Counted from the first letter of the stretch, positions 1 through 9,737 are shown. The stretch is 64,000 nucleotides of DNA from Thiobaca trueperi (GCF_004342175.1 NZ_SMAO01000001.1:558001-622000), one strand, 5' to 3'. Translations and numbers: made by a program. Notes: generated by a model not told the origin, from the letters alone.

Positions 1-2
1 AA

Positions 3-764
3 GACATTGACGCCGACGCAGTCATCTTTTCCTGGTCGCCGGTGGTCGCACTCGAAGAGCTGTCGCAGCATCCACTGCGTCTGGAGCAGGGTCGGATGGA
101 GACACTTCAGCCCTTCACCGGCGCCCGCGACTACACCTTTCCGCACGAACCCAAACCGACGCGCCAGTATCCGCTCTATCAGGAGGAACTGCTGTCGCTG
201 CACCGCTCCTTTCCGGAGATCGAGTCGATCGGCGTCTATACCGGCGGCTCCGAGGTGGAACTGGTCAAGGCGCTGCATCAGCTCAATCTGCTCTCCAAGC
301 GCGCCCTGCCCGATCAGCCGGGGCTGACGGTCGAAGCGGTGGTGCGAGCGGTGCTGCCCGGCATGAAAAAACCGCGCCGCATCGAGGACTATCTGCGCTC
401 GGGCGTCATTCGCCGCACCCATTTCTGCGCCGCCGCCGAGATCCGGGTCAGCGAGGCGGTGCGCAACGAGCGTCAGACCCTGATCGAGACCGTCGGTCTC
501 AGCTATCTGCGCTATCGCGGTCTGCTCGATACGCCCTATGCCGGGGCGACCTATATCTCTTATCCGACTGCGGTCGGCGCCGCCATCCTCGCCTGGCACA
601 CCCTGGAGCACGCGCGCAGCGATCCGGGAGCGATCCGGGGCGTGGTGACTGGCGAGGATCTGGCCGCGCTGCTGCCGCGCGCGCGCATCGATGCGGTGCG
701 CCGCGATCTGGTTGCCTGGGATATCGACCTGTTCGAGAGCGTGCGGGATGCCGCGAGCGCTTGA
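3..764 (+). CDS. Saccharopine dehydrogenase-like oxidoreductase, C-terminal part (5' truncated by window edge)
   Basis: The reading frame is open from the window edge, so the N-terminal NAD(P)-binding domain lies outside. What remains (about 253 residues) resembles the C-terminal catalytic half of the saccharopine / carboxynorspermidine dehydrogenase family. It has an early FSWSP stretch, a GGSEVELVKALHQLNLL segment where the family changes chain and meets its substrate, and a late G-V-V-T-G-E-D-L segment resembling the family's conserved GV..PE ending. An internal ATG at 42 exists but the frame continues upstream of it, so it is probably not the start. The gene converges on lolA across a palindromic repeat. 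The family handles amino-acid or polyamine intermediates by reversible reductive condensation; the substrate cannot be told from this part. Assignment is by remembered family pattern and is moderate. Confidence 0.55.
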   Translation, partial: DIDADAVIFSWSPVVALEELSQHPLRLEQGRMETLQPFTGARDYTFPHEPKPTRQYPLYQEELLSLHRSFPEIESIGVYTGGSEVELVKALHQLNLLSKRALPDQPGLTVEAVVRAVLPGMKKPRRIEDYLRSGVIRRTHFCAAAEIRVSEAVRNERQTLIETVGLSYLRYRGLLDTPYAGATYISYPTAVGAAILAWHTLEHARSDPGAIRGVVTGEDLAALLPRARIDAVRRDLVAWDIDLFESVRDAASA

Positions 765-800
765 TGCAGCATTTTTCGTACCCCTAACCAAATCTTTTTC

Positions 801-855
801 GACAGGATTAACAGGATTTTTTAAACCACTGTTTTAATTCCTGTTAATCCTGCCC
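801..855. repeat. Dispersed palindromic repeat, family 1 (short copy)
   Basis: An inverted repeat whose arms are GACAGGATTAACAGGAT and the reverse complement of CCTGTTAATCCTG, with a short T-rich centre. It lies between two convergent genes (the oxidoreductase and lolA). The same core recurs at 1635, 15405, 19622, 37301 and 62664. It could form a hairpin serving as a bidirectional terminator; that role is inferred from position only. Confidence 0.8.
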
Positions 856-898
856 ATTAACGGCATGTCAGGCGGGTGGAAACAGTCCTGGAAGGCGC

Positions 899-1561
899 TT
901 AATCCACCTGTAGAAAGTCAACCACGGCACGCTGGTCGATCTTGAACAGATCGGGCTTGAGACTGGCGTTGCGCTGTGCGCCGGAGAAATTGAGCCGGGT
1001 CTCCTGACCGAAGCTGTCTTCCATGATGAGGCTGTCGAGCGTGTCTTTGCCAAAGCCAAGCTCAATCCGCACCACATCCGTCTCGCGATCCCTGGGGATG
1101 AGTTCCACCCAGTCACGACCATCCGTGCTCTCGATTGGCCGGGCCGTGAAATGCTGTTCAATCGGATCGTTGCTGGCGAGCAGCAGGGCCGGTGTCCCGC
1201 GCAGCGCCTTGGCCTGACTCTGATGCGAGACCTGTTTCAGGTCCAGGTCATGGAGATAGACGCGCTTGCCGTCGGCGATGATGACCTGCTTGTTGGGCGT
1301 CTCATATTCCCAGCGGAAGCGACCGGGACGTTGCAGATAGAGCGTGCCGCGCGCCTCCAGCATCTGGGTCCGGTCGGCGTTGAAGGTGTACTGCTCAAAC
1401 TTAGCTTGCAGGCTGTTGAGTCCGCTCAGATAGTCGTTGACACGCTGCGCCCCGTTATCGGCAGCAACCGCGCTGCCGATGAACAGCCCGGTCATGAGCG
1501 CCATCCCAACGAGTGATGCGATGACGGACGGCAGGCGGCGAATGGACGAAAGATATGGCAT
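899..1561 (-). CDS. lolA: Outer-membrane lipoprotein carrier protein LolA
   Basis: A 220-residue periplasmic chaperone that takes lipoproteins from LolCDE at the inner membrane and passes them to LolB at the outer membrane. A signal peptide is clear (basic start, hydrophobic core near residues 12-30, AVAA cleavage region). The mature part shows LolA features: the LNSLQAKFEQYTF amphipathic start, the G-T-L-Y-L-Q-R-PGRFRWEYE strand segment and a D-G-K-R-V-Y-L-H-D-L-D strand pair. Length is normal for the family. It lies downstream of ftsK on the same strand, the common gammaproteobacterial ftsK-lolA order, but a palindromic repeat fills the 184-bp gap, so co-transcription is uncertain. The usual next gene, rarA, is absent here. 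Confidence 0.95.
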   Translation of the reverse strand: MPYLSSIRRLPSVIASLVGMALMTGLFIGSAVAADNGAQRVNDYLSGLNSLQAKFEQYTFNADRTQMLEARGTLYLQRPGRFRWEYETPNKQVIIADGKRVYLHDLDLKQVSHQSQAKALRGTPALLLASNDPIEQHFTARPIESTDGRDWVELIPRDRETDVVRIELGFGKDTLDSLIMEDSFGQETRLNFSGAQRNASLKPDLFKIDQRAVVDFLQVD

Positions 1562-1634
1562 GGTGAGTTTTTCCGGAATCGATGGAGATCGCAGAGACAG
1601 CCGGGGCGCGCAGAAGTGCCCCCATGGGGGTCAA

Positions 1635-1733
1635 ATGGACAGGATTAACAGGATGATTCAGGATTAACAGTATCGGAAACAATGGTTTGAAAAATCCTGT
1701 CCATCCTGGAAAATCCTGTTAATCCTGTCCCAT
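1635..1733. repeat. Dispersed palindromic repeat, family 1
   Basis: Inverted repeat with arms starting TGGACAGGATTAACAGGAT on the left and ending ATCCTGTTAATCCTGTCC on the right. The right half also holds the phased AAAATCCTGTCCATCC motif seen in the copy at 15405. It occupies the ftsK-lolA intergenic region. No open reading frame of note is inside. Confidence 0.85.
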
Positions 1734-1745
1734 TAGCAAGCCGGC

Positions 1746-4370
1746 TCAATCGCTGATCGGCGGTGGCGCCAGCACCTCGCGGTTGCCGTTGGTCTCGGCG
1801 GGGCCGACGATGCCGATGCGCTCCATTTCCTCGATCATGCGTGCGGCGCGGTTGTAGCCGATCTTGAGCCGGCGCTGCACCCCGGAAATCGAGGCGCGAC
1901 GGCTCTCGACGACGATCTGCACCGCCTCGTCGAAAAGCGGATCAGTATCCTCGGTGTCGCCACCGCGCGGTTCGGGATCGATGCCGGGCAGTGATTCGGT
2001 CGGCTCGCGCAGCACATCCTGGATGTAATTCGGCTCGCCATACTGCTGCTTCAGGAATTCCACCACATGATGGACCTCATGATCATCGACGAAGGCGCCA
2101 TGCACGCGCTGCGGGATATTGCCGCCGGGCGGCAGATAAAGCATGTCGCCGTGACCGAGCAACTGCTCCGCGCCCATCTGATCGAGCACGGTGCGCGAGT
2201 CGATCCGTGATGAGACCTGAAAGGCGATACGGGTCGGGATATTGGCCTTGATGAGTCCGGTCAGCACGTCCACCGACGGCCGCTGTGTCGCGAGCAGCAG
2301 ATGGATGCCCGAGGCGCGGGCCTTCTGCGCCAGACGCGCGATGAGCTCCTCGACCTTCTTCCCCACCACCATCATCATGTCGGCGAGTTCGTCGATGATG
2401 ACGACGATATAGGGCAGATGGTCGAGCGTGGGCACCACGCCATCCGTACCCAGCGCATCCTCCGGAGTGAAGGTCGGATCCGGGATGGGCGTGCCAGCGG
2501 CCTCGGCATCCGCGACCTGGCGGTTGTAGCCGCCGATGTTGCGCACCCCGAGCTTGGACATCAGCCGATAGCGGCGCTCCATCTCGCCGACACACCAGCG
2601 CAGGGCGTTGGCGGCCTCTTTCATGTCGGTGACGACGGGCGTCAGCAGATGCGGGATGCCCTCGTAGACCGACAGCTCCAGCATCTTGGGGTCGACCATG
2701 ATCAGCCGCACGTCCTCCGGCCCCGCCTTGTACAGCAGACTGAGGATCATGGCGTTGATGGCGACCGACTTGCCGGAGCCGGTGGTGCCGGCAATGAGTG
2801 CATGCGGCATGCGCGCCAGATCGACCACCACCGGCAGACCGGAGATGTTGGTGCCCATGCCGAGCGTCAGCGGCGAGGTCGCCTCCTGGTAGACATCGGA
2901 GGCGAAGATCTCGCGCAGAAACACCGTTTCACGCTTTTTATTGGGAATCTCGATCCCGATCACCGACTTACCGGGGATGATCTCCACCACCCGCACACTG
3001 ATGGTCGAGAGCGCACGCGCCAGATCCCGTGCCAGCCCGGTGATCTTGCTGGCCTTGATGCCCGGAGCCAGTTGCAGCTCGAACAGGGTCACCACCGGGC
3101 CGGGATAAACGGCGACGACCTGGACCGCGACCCCGAAATCGGCCAGATTGGATTCGACCTGACGCGAGAGCGCCTCGATCTGTTCGTCCGAGTAAGCCCA
3201 GCCGCTCTTGTGCGGCTCATCGAGCAGATCCAGTGGCGGGCGTGGACGTTCCCCCGGCGGAAACCGGGTAATGTGGCTGTCGTCCGCCGCCTGTTTCTGC
3301 GCGGTTGGGAGCGGAGAAGCAGGCATCTGAGCCACCACAGGCTTGACGGCAAGCGTCGAAGCTGGAGGGAGCGGTGTCTCGGGCGGCAGTCTTTCAGGCT
3401 GCGGTGTCTCAGGCTCTGCTGGCGTGATCGCGCGCTGGACATTTTTCACTCGCGAAGCATCTCTGGAAGTCTGCTTCCGGGTGCGAATAAGGTCTTCCAG
3501 CGACATCAACTCCTCTGCCTCCGGCTCAATCTCCGCGCCCAGCGATCCCGGCTCGGCCATGGCGTCCCGCACCCCCTGCGGCAAGCGCCCGGACGGACGC
3601 CGGATGCGGGATTGAGGTCTGTCCTTCGCCAGAGTGGACGATGCCGGAGGATCAATGAGCTTCAATGCCTTCGGCAAGCCGGTCTGGATCTCGTCCTCAG
3701 CGTCCGCAGCGGCACGATGACGGTAGACGGACACACGGGAAGCCACAACGTCGAACATCGACCAGACCAGCCGCGCCCCCTGGAGCGCGGCAGCGCCAAG
3801 GCTATCCAGCAATCTGATCCAGGAGATACCCGAAAACAGGGTCAGGCCGACCAGCAGACCGCCGCCCAGGAGCAGATCTGTGCCAACGACATTGAAGGCG
3901 TCGCGCATGCGGTGGCCGACCAGCAGGCCAAGCCCGCCGCCCGCGCCATTCGGCAGATGCATGCCGAAGGCTCCGACATGCAGTGAGGCATAACCACAAC
4001 CGGCCGCCAGCGTAGCCAGAAATCCGACCCAGCGCAGCGAGAGCACCCAGGTGCGCTGGGCGGGATCTTCGCCACGCCCGCGAAAGACCAGCCAGGCACT
4101 CCAGGCCACCATGACCGGCAGCAGATAGGCGAAAAAACCGAAGAGATAGAGTGCGATATCGGCGAACCAGGCGCCGGTTCGGCCTGCGGCGTTAGTGACT
4201 TGACGAATCTCGCCGACATAAGACCAGCCAGGGTCTTCCGGGGCATAACTCGCCAGGGCAATCGCCAGATAAATGGCCACGCACATAAGCGTCCACATGG
4301 CGCCTTCGCGCAATGCACGCTCGACATAATCACTGAATGTCAACTGACCGTAGCGGGTTGCCTGTGCCAT
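1746..4370 (-). CDS. ftsK: DNA translocase FtsK
   Basis: Septum-anchored hexameric motor that pumps chromosome termini and activates XerCD at dif during division. The N-terminal 200 residues hold about four membrane helices. A Pro-rich linker (roughly residues 230-390) is short compared with E. coli FtsK. The motor has a Walker A (GTTGSGKS, near residue 530), a Walker B ([13 protein letters not shown], near 655) and an Arg-rich sensor region. The C-terminal gamma winged helix ([24 protein letters not shown]) reads KOPS orientation sites. I chose the ATG at 4370 (MAQATRYGQ), 874 residues, because GGAGAGG lies just upstream; a second in-frame ATG is at 4382. lolA follows. Confidence 0.97.
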   Translation of the reverse strand: MAQATRYGQLTFSDYVERALREGAMWTLMCVAIYLAIALASYAPEDPGWSYVGEIRQVTNAAGRTGAWFADIALYLFGFFAYLLPVMVAWSAWLVFRGRGEDPAQRTWVLSLRWVGFLATLAAGCGYASLHVGAFGMHLPNGAGGGLGLLVGHRMRDAFNVVGTDLLLGGGLLVGLTLFSGISWIRLLDSLGAAALQGARLVWSMFDVVASRVSVYRHRAAADAEDEIQTGLPKALKLIDPPASSTLAKDRPQSRIRRPSGRLPQGVRDAMAEPGSLGAEIEPEAEELMSLEDLIRTRKQTSRDASRVKNVQRAITPAEPETPQPERLPPETPLPPASTLAVKPVVAQMPASPLPTAQKQAADDSHITRFPPGERPRPPLDLLDEPHKSGWAYSDEQIEALSRQVESNLADFGVAVQVVAVYPGPVVTLFELQLAPGIKASKITGLARDLARALSTISVRVVEIIPGKSVIGIEIPNKKRETVFLREIFASDVYQEATSPLTLGMGTNISGLPVVVDLARMPHALIAGTTGSGKSVAINAMILSLLYKAGPEDVRLIMVDPKMLELSVYEGIPHLLTPVVTDMKEAANALRWCVGEMERRYRLMSKLGVRNIGGYNRQVADAEAAGTPIPDPTFTPEDALGTDGVVPTLDHLPYIVVIIDELADMMMVVGKKVEELIARLAQKARASGIHLLLATQRPSVDVLTGLIKANIPTRIAFQVSSRIDSRTVLDQMGAEQLLGHGDMLYLPPGGNIPQRVHGAFVDDHEVHHVVEFLKQQYGEPNYIQDVLREPTESLPGIDPEPRGGDTEDTDPLFDEAVQIVVESRRASISGVQRRLKIGYNRAARMIEEMERIGIVGPAETNGNREVLAPPPISD

Positions 4371-4496
4371 GCGCCTCTCCATAAATTTTGTGGCGCATTA
4401 TAGCGTTACCGACGGTTTTTCGCGCAATTTCGACTTGAAGCCGAACGCGAAGCAGAGGACCGAACAAGACGGGAAAGGCGTCGACAGGCGAGGGAA

Positions 4497-4529
4497 TAAA
4501 AAGGCGGGATCCAAAGGCCGGACCCCGCC
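4497..4529 (-). terminator. Rho-independent terminator of the cold-shock gene
   Basis: On the minus strand a 10-bp stem (GGCGGGGTCC with GGATCCCGCC, one G-T pair) closes a 7-nt loop and is followed directly by a run of T residues. It sits about 45 bp after the cold-shock stop codon and before ftsK, so it should insulate ftsK from cold-shock transcription. This is the clearest canonical terminator in the window. Confidence 0.85.
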
Positions 4530-4575
4530 GAGACGCACCGACCGGCGTCAATGACAAACCGGTCGGACAGCCCGA

Positions 4576-4788
4576 TCAGTTCGGGGTCACATTCTCGGCC
4601 TGCGGGCCTTTCGGACCCTGAGTGACTTCCATCGTCACCCGTTGACCTTCGAGCAGGGTCTTGCGACCCGAGCCATTGATGGCGCTGTGATGGACGAACA
4701 CGTCCTTGCCACCTTCGCGCTCAATGAAGCCATAGCCCTTCTCGTCATTGAACCACTTGACCGTACCGGAAACCAATTCGCCTGCCAT
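4576..4788 (-). CDS. Cold-shock-domain protein (CspA family)
   Basis: A 70-residue single cold-shock domain that binds single-stranded RNA/DNA and melts RNA structure. Both RNP motifs are intact: KGYGFIER (RNP1) and DVFVHHSAI (RNP2). The N-terminal [16 protein letters not shown] and C-terminal [10 protein letters not shown] are typical. GAGG lies 6-7 bases before the ATG. The gene is monocistronic, with its own terminator and a leader over 100 nt that carries hairpins (see the separate entry). Which csp paralogue it is cannot be told; it could be induced by cold or constitutive. Confidence 0.95.
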   Translation of the reverse strand: MAGELVSGTVKWFNDEKGYGFIEREGGKDVFVHHSAINGSGRKTLLEGQRVTMEVTQGPKGPQAENVTPN

Positions 4789-4812
4789 ATCAACCTCATC
4801 ACTATAAACGCA

Positions 4813-4858
4813 CCAGCCTTCAGGCTGGCATTACTCAAACCGGCCTCTGCTTGAGACC
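4813..4858 (-). promoter_or_regulatory. Structured 5' leader of the cold-shock gene
   Basis: Just upstream of the cold-shock start, the transcript can form a perfect 7-bp hairpin (CCAGCCT/AGGCTGG, 4813-4828). Next to it lies a CTCAA...TTGAG / ACCGG...CCGGT pair that can nest or compete (4834-4858). Long structured leaders acting as RNA thermometers are known for cspA in E. coli. The role here is inference from structure and position. Confidence 0.45.
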
Positions 4859-4859
4859 G

Positions 4860-5246
4860 GTGTCACGCCCACTCGAATCCGAGCGGAATTCCATTTAAAC
4901 ACCTCGCCCGACCATCCTTCCAAAACTGGATCCGGATCGTCAGTGGGGGAGTCAATTGAAGTTTAATAAATTGAAGCCTGGATTGTGATCTTGCGTCGTC
5001 ATCTTCGGCACAGGAAAGCCGCAAAATGGGTTACGGAAGACGACGGGGCTGGATGGAGGGTGTCGGCATCATCACGCACTGCACGCGCACGAAACGACCA
5101 ACGGCGTTCCGTGCGAGGGGAATGCATGACTTGAAATCGCCATATCCTTTGCTTCATGGATGGCTAGTGTACCGCGAAACACCAAAAAGTCTGCTGTATA
5201 AATTGCATATTCAATTCAAAAAATTCAGGACCGTATCGACAACTGC
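4860..5246. other. Intergenic region without a recognisable gene
   Basis: About 390 bp between the cold-shock leader and the 3' end of the EAL gene. It is more AT-rich than its surroundings, especially 4950-4980 and 5190-5230. It presumably contains the promoter of the cold-shock gene on the minus strand. The only open frame (plus strand, from about 5026) has no recognisable motif or ribosome binding site. Confidence 0.5.
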
Positions 5247-6596
5247 TCAGACGGAAGCATCCGGTCCACGCCAAACCGCTGCGGCGCCAAACTCAATGCG
5301 CTGCACACTGGGATAGACCAGGCTTTCGTAAGGCATGCTCATGAAGTTTCCCTGGATGGCGTCCACTCCTGCACCAAACAGCATCGGCAGCAAGGCGGCG
5401 TGGTCAACCGCCAGCGCAATGACGCGCACATCTTCCTGATGGGCGCAGGCCACGAAAGCGTTCAAAGCATTCTGCGAGGCCGCGCCTTCAACCAATCCCT
5501 GAGTCGTGGCACGGTCGAGCTTGACATGGGTCACAAGCCCGCGATGGTTTTCCAGAAAGGATCCATCGTCGAGTTTGGCGTCTTCGACCAGCAGCCCATG
5601 CCGCTTGACTCGCAACATGGCGGCCAGTCGATTCAGTGCCTCCGGCGTCTCCTTGAAGGCCGTCTTGTGCACTTCAAGCACAATCGAGCCGGGGGCAAGC
5701 GACGCGGCTGACACAAAAGCGCCGATCGCCCGCACCGTCTGCTCAGAACGCAGGGTCTCGGTTGCGATATTGACAAAAAGAACGGCGTCGGGCGCGCCGC
5801 CCGACTGGATTTCTTCGAGGATAGCGAGCGCCTGCCGCACGATCCAGAGATCGATCTTGTCCATCCAGCCAGCGGCCCGAATGATCGGCAGGAAGGACTC
5901 GGGCAACAGCAGACGCCCCGACTCGTCTCTGAGCCGGACCAGCGCCTCGAACATGTTGCGGTGCTCTTCATTCGCCTTGAACGAGATGATCGGCTGATAT
6001 TCGAGGACGAGCCCGCCGGCATCGATCAGAGACTTGATGCGGGTCTGCGCGGCAGAGGATCCCGCTCCCGACACCTCGCCAGGTTCATCAAGGAGCAGAT
6101 CCGCCTGCTTCGATTTGAGTTTGCTGCTGAGATCGGTAATGGTCGCCACCATGAGCGATCGGTTCGTCTCGGCATCGGGATAGGCCGATGAATAAAGCAG
6201 ATGACGCACCCGTTTGCGCACGGCAGCATTTTTGAGCTCGCGCTCGGCGACCATGAGCAGATGGTCGAAATCGCCACGCAGCAGGACGTCCGCTGCGCCG
6301 CGACGATAGCCTTCGGCGGGGGAAAGCTGAATTTCGGGGGATTTCAGGAGCACCAGCGAGGCGTCAAGTCGATCCCTGACCTGACTCAATGATCCGACCA
6401 CATCAAGATCGTAATAGGAGGCGGCGTCACAGAGGATGAGATCCCACCACTGGGGCTGGCTGATCGCCATCCTGAGCGTGTCGGACGAAGACACCTCCGT
6501 CAAGTCAACAGCAATGCCCTGCCGATTCAGGAGGGCACCGATGCACAGCTCGGCGGGCTCAGGGTGAATGCAAAGAATCTGCTTGACTTTGGCCAT
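5247..6596 (-). CDS. Receiver-like/EAL-domain protein, probably catalytically impaired
   Basis: About 449 residues. Residues 1-130 resemble a response-regulator fold (KQILCIHPEP start, WDLILCDAA strand with an Asp). Residues 210-440 form an EAL domain, the cyclic-di-GMP phosphodiesterase fold. Conserved EAL residues seen are EALVR, FVN, LEV and the VKLD lysine, plus the late QG pair. The DDFG motif reads VEDAK. The AEGVE motif reads ALAVDH, so an acidic metal or catalytic residue is missing. It may bind c-di-GMP or a partner rather than cleave it. No GGDEF domain is present. The frame is open back to a GTG at 6716, but the hairpin after dps lies there, so I use the ATG at 6596 (MAKVKQ); an ATG at 6617 is possible. 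Confidence 0.75.
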   Translation of the reverse strand: MAKVKQILCIHPEPAELCIGALLNRQGIAVDLTEVSSSDTLRMAISQPQWWDLILCDAASYYDLDVVGSLSQVRDRLDASLVLLKSPEIQLSPAEGYRRGAADVLLRGDFDHLLMVAERELKNAAVRKRVRHLLYSSAYPDAETNRSLMVATITDLSSKLKSKQADLLLDEPGEVSGAGSSAAQTRIKSLIDAGGLVLEYQPIISFKANEEHRNMFEALVRLRDESGRLLLPESFLPIIRAAGWMDKIDLWIVRQALAILEEIQSGGAPDAVLFVNIATETLRSEQTVRAIGAFVSAASLAPGSIVLEVHKTAFKETPEALNRLAAMLRVKRHGLLVEDAKLDDGSFLENHRGLVTHVKLDRATTQGLVEGAASQNALNAFVACAHQEDVRVIALAVDHAALLPMLFGAGVDAIQGNFMSMPYESLVYPSVQRIEFGAAAVWRGPDASV

Positions 6597-6684
6597 CCGA
6601 AGTCGGTTTTCGCGCATCACGCGGATGCAGTCGCTGAATGCGCGAACCTTACGTTGCGGCGGGTCAAAGCGCAAGCCTTTGGCG

Positions 6685-6708
6685 ACGGACGCTCCAGCGA
6701 GCGTCCGT
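6685..6708 (-). terminator. Hairpin after dps, probable 3'-end structure
   Basis: A perfect 10-bp stem (ACGGACGCTC/GAGCGTCCGT) with a 4-nt loop begins about 9 bp after the dps stop codon on the minus strand. There is no T run after it, so it is not a classical intrinsic terminator. It may protect the dps transcript 3' end or pause polymerase before the EAL gene. Confidence 0.5.
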
Positions 6709-6716
6709 TGCAACAC

Positions 6717-7199
6717 TCAGGATGCGAGCAGGCTCCGCAGCATCCAGGCATTCTTTTCGTGCACCTGCATGCGCTGGGTGAGCAGGTCGGCGCTGGGCTC
6801 GTCATGCGCTTCATCGACCAGCGGGAAGATGGAGCGCGCCGTGCGCACCACCGTCTCCTGACCGGCCACCAGACGGCGGATCATCTCTTCGGCATCGGGC
6901 GCGTCGTCTTCTTCCGGGATCCCGGTCAGGGCGGCATAGGCCCGATAGGAGCCGGGCGCCGGATGCCCGAGGGCGCGGATCCGCTCGGCGATCAGATCCA
7001 CCGCCAGGGCCAGTTCGGTGTACTGCGCCTCGAACATCAGGTGCAGCGTATTGAACATCGGCCCCGTGACATTCCAGTGATAATTATGCGTCTTGAGATA
7101 CAGCGTGTAGCTGTCGGCCAGCAGCTTGGCGAGCCCGCCAGCAATGGCTTCCCGGCTGGCATCCGAGATGCCGATATCGATCTTCATGGATGTGCTCAT
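6717..7199 (-). CDS. dps: Dps-family ferritin-like DNA-protection protein
   Basis: A 160-residue four-helix-bundle protein that forms dodecamers, oxidises Fe(II) with peroxide and shields DNA during starvation or oxidative stress. The diagnostic helix is present: [15 protein letters not shown] with ferroxidase His residues, then [23 protein letters not shown] carrying the Asp and Glu ligands that complete the intersubunit site. The C-terminal helix ends [11 protein letters not shown]. Length is typical. GGAG precedes the ATG. A DUF2061 gene lies 31 bp upstream on the same strand, suggesting a small operon. No OxyR site was recognised. Confidence 0.93.
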   Translation of the reverse strand: MSTSMKIDIGISDASREAIAGGLAKLLADSYTLYLKTHNYHWNVTGPMFNTLHLMFEAQYTELALAVDLIAERIRALGHPAPGSYRAYAALTGIPEEDDAPDAEEMIRRLVAGQETVVRTARSIFPLVDEAHDEPSADLLTQRMQVHEKNAWMLRSLLAS

Positions 7200-7230
7200 C
7201 TGTCTTCTCCGTGAGTGGCGGCCCGGTCGA

Positions 7231-7434
7231 TCAGGCCGTTAAGTGTAAAGCGGTTTGCTGACGAGCGGCGCGAATCCGCTCCCAAACCTGCTCGTGAAAG
7301 AAATAAGCGACCGTGTTGACCACTGGCTCGACGAGTGCGATGGCGCCGCCAACGACCAGACTGCCGGTCATGAAATAAGCGACAGTGAAGGCCACGGTCA
7401 TGTGGACGGTACCGAAGGTCAATGTCTTGATCAT
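7231..7434 (-). CDS. DUF2061 small membrane protein
   Basis: 67 residues with the complete DUF2061 pattern: [22 protein letters not shown], then [20 protein letters not shown] and a terminal VWERIRAA. Two hydrophobic segments (about residues 8-30 and 30-48) make it an inner-membrane hairpin protein. Biochemical function of the family is not established to my knowledge. It sits just upstream of dps on the same strand and likely shares its transcript, hinting at a stress link. Confidence 0.88.
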   Translation of the reverse strand: MIKTLTFGTVHMTVAFTVAYFMTGSLVVGGAIALVEPVVNTVAYFFHEQVWERIRAARQQTALHLTA

Positions 7435-7570
7435 GGCGGGACTCCCCCGTTTGAATGCTTGGGGAAGAGTCTAGCCAACATGAAGCGAGAAGAAAAATCG
7501 ATTATTTTATGCAAAGCAATCGTCATTGCCGATCAAGACATCACCCTGCCGCTCGCCTGTCTCGCCCCGT

Positions 7571-9484
7571 TCAGCGCCGCGCCTCCAGGCTCTCCCAACG
7601 GGCGTAAGCCTCCTCCAGCCCGGCGTCCACCTCGCCCAGCCGCGCCTTGACCTTCGCCGCCTCCCCGCCTTCGCTCTGATAGAGCGCGGGATCGGCCAGA
7701 CGCACATGAAGCGCCGCCTGTTCCTGTTCCAGGGTCTCGATGCGGGCCGGCAGCTCCGCGAGTTCGCGCGTCTCTTTGTAACTCAGCCTGTCGGCGCCGC
7801 GTTTGGCCTTGACGCTGTCCGCACCGGCTGTGGCTGAGGCGACAGGCTTCGCCTGGGACTCGACTGTCCGGGCCGGAGTGACCGGCGCCGGACGCTGACG
7901 CAGCCAGTCCTCGTAACCGCCCACATAGTCGCAGACCCGGCCATCGCCTTCAAAGACCAGGGTGCTGGTGACGACATTGTCGAGCATGGCGCGGTCATGG
8001 CTGACCAGCAGCAGGGTGCCGGCAAATTGAACCAGCAGATCTTCCAGCAATTCGAGCGTCTCGGTGTCCAGATCGTTGGTCGGCTCGTCCAGTACCAGCA
8101 GATTCGCCGGGCGGGTGAAGAGCTTCGCCAGCAGCAGACGATTGCGCTCGCCACCGGACAGCGCCTTGACCGGCTGCCGGGCGCGTTCCGGGGTGAAGAG
8201 AAAATCCTTCAGATACGAGAGCACATGCCGGCTCGCGCCGTCCACCTCGACCTGATCGCTGCCCCCGGCGACGTTGTCCTGCACGCTCTTTTCCAGATCG
8301 AGCTGGGCGCGTAACTGATCGAAATAGGCGATCTGCAGACTGGTGCCGCGCCGGATGTGCCCGCTCTGCGGCTCCAGATCACCAAGCAGCAGCTTGAGCA
8401 GGGTGCTCTTGCCCGCACCGTTGGGGCCGATGACGCCGATCTTGTCGCCGCGCAGGATGAGCGTGCTGAAGTCACGGATGACCGGCCGCTCACCCCAACC
8501 ATAGGTCACGCCTTCGGCCTCGACCACTAACTTGCCCGATCGCTCGGTGTCGCTCACCCGCAGCCGCGCGGTGCCCAACTGCACACGCCGCTCGCTGCGT
8601 TCCTCGCGCAGCGCCTTGAGCGCACGCACCCGACCCTCGTTGCGGGTGCGTCGCGCCTTGATGCCCTGACGGATCCAGACCTCCTCCTCGGCCAGTTTGC
8701 GGTCGAACTGCTCGGCGGCCATGGCCTCAGCGTGCAGGCGCTCCTCGCGTCGGCGCAGATAATTGGCGTAATCGCCGGGCCAGTCGGTGATGCGTCCGCG
8801 ATCCAGTTCGAGAATCCGGGTCGCCACCCGCTGCAGAAAGCGCCGGTCATGGGTGACGAACAGCAGCGAACCCGGAAAATCCACCAGAAAGCCTTCGAGC
8901 CAGTCGATGGCGTCGATGTCGAGATGGTTGGTCGGCTCGTCGAGCAAGAGCAGATCCGGTTCAGTGACCAGCGCACGGGCGAGCAGCACGCGCCGCTGAA
9001 GCCCGCCCGAGAGCGACTGAAACGATGCCTCGGCGTCCAGCCCCAGCCGCGAGATCACCCGCTCGGTGCGACGCTCGATCTCCCAGCCGTTGCGGTCATC
9101 CAACTGCTGCTGAACCTGCGCCAGCCGGGCGAGTTCATCCGCACCGGCATTGGCGCTCAGTCCATGCGACAGCCTGAAATACTCCTGCGCCAGCGCGCCC
9201 AGCTCACCCAGGCCATCCGCCACCACCTCAAAGACCGTGGCAGCCGTCTGCTCGCGCGGGATCTCCTGCGCCAGCTTGGCGATACGAATGCCCTGCGCGA
9301 CCCGCACATGACCCCCGTCCGCTGACACCTCGCCCGCGATGATCCGCAGTAGCGTGGACTTGCCGGCGCCATTGCGTCCGATCAGACAGATCCGCTCGCC
9401 CCGGTCGATGGTCACGGACACCTCGTCCAGCAGCGGCGGTAAACCATAGGACAGATTGATCGAATCGAGACTGAGCAGGGTCAT
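7571..9484 (-). CDS. uup: ABC-F family ATPase Uup
   Basis: 637 residues with two ABC ATPase domains and no membrane segment. Domain 1 (about residues 1-240) has Walker A GRNGAGKST, signature LSGGLQRR and Walker B LLLLDEPTNHLD. Domain 2 (about 310-520) has GPNGAGKST, LSGGERNR and LLVLDEPTNDLD. A charged linker separates them. A C-terminal extension of about 100 residues is coiled-coil-like (ETRELAELPARIETLEQEQAALHVRL), as expected for the Uup DNA-binding tail. Uup influences precise transposon excision and ribosome or replication stress. I chose the ATG at 9484 (MTLLSLDSINLSYG) with AGGAA upstream; the open frame extends further but has no support. Divergent from the V-ATPase B gene. Confidence 0.93.
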   Translation of the reverse strand: MTLLSLDSINLSYGLPPLLDEVSVTIDRGERICLIGRNGAGKSTLLRIIAGEVSADGGHVRVAQGIRIAKLAQEIPREQTAATVFEVVADGLGELGALAQEYFRLSHGLSANAGADELARLAQVQQQLDDRNGWEIERRTERVISRLGLDAEASFQSLSGGLQRRVLLARALVTEPDLLLLDEPTNHLDIDAIDWLEGFLVDFPGSLLFVTHDRRFLQRVATRILELDRGRITDWPGDYANYLRRREERLHAEAMAAEQFDRKLAEEEVWIRQGIKARRTRNEGRVRALKALREERSERRVQLGTARLRVSDTERSGKLVVEAEGVTYGWGERPVIRDFSTLILRGDKIGVIGPNGAGKSTLLKLLLGDLEPQSGHIRRGTSLQIAYFDQLRAQLDLEKSVQDNVAGGSDQVEVDGASRHVLSYLKDFLFTPERARQPVKALSGGERNRLLLAKLFTRPANLLVLDEPTNDLDTETLELLEDLLVQFAGTLLLVSHDRAMLDNVVTSTLVFEGDGRVCDYVGGYEDWLRQRPAPVTPARTVESQAKPVASATAGADSVKAKRGADRLSYKETRELAELPARIETLEQEQAALHVRLADPALYQSEGGEAAKVKARLGEVDAGLEEAYARWESLEARR

Positions 9485-9737
9485 TGAGTTTCCTGGGATT
9501 GAGCACGGGCGACGCCACCTGATCGCATTCTGGCAAGTCAGTGGAAGATCGTTGGGGAGATTAGAGAGCGCGGCGCGCCGACGCAACTGCCGTTGCAACT
9601 CCCTGCCCCTTGTGACTGGGCCGTGGCGTCTGGACGAGCAGCCGGCCAAATGGAGCTTTAACAGGTAAACTCCTGAAAGCGGCTTAAATCGATCTGTGCA
9701 CGCCGGTCGAAGCAGGTTTTACCAACGGAAATCAGCC

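Noticed and set aside
5026-5316. Small plus-strand ORF in the cold-shock/EAL intergenic region
   Set aside because: It has no ribosome binding site, no motif and runs into the opposite strand of the EAL gene.
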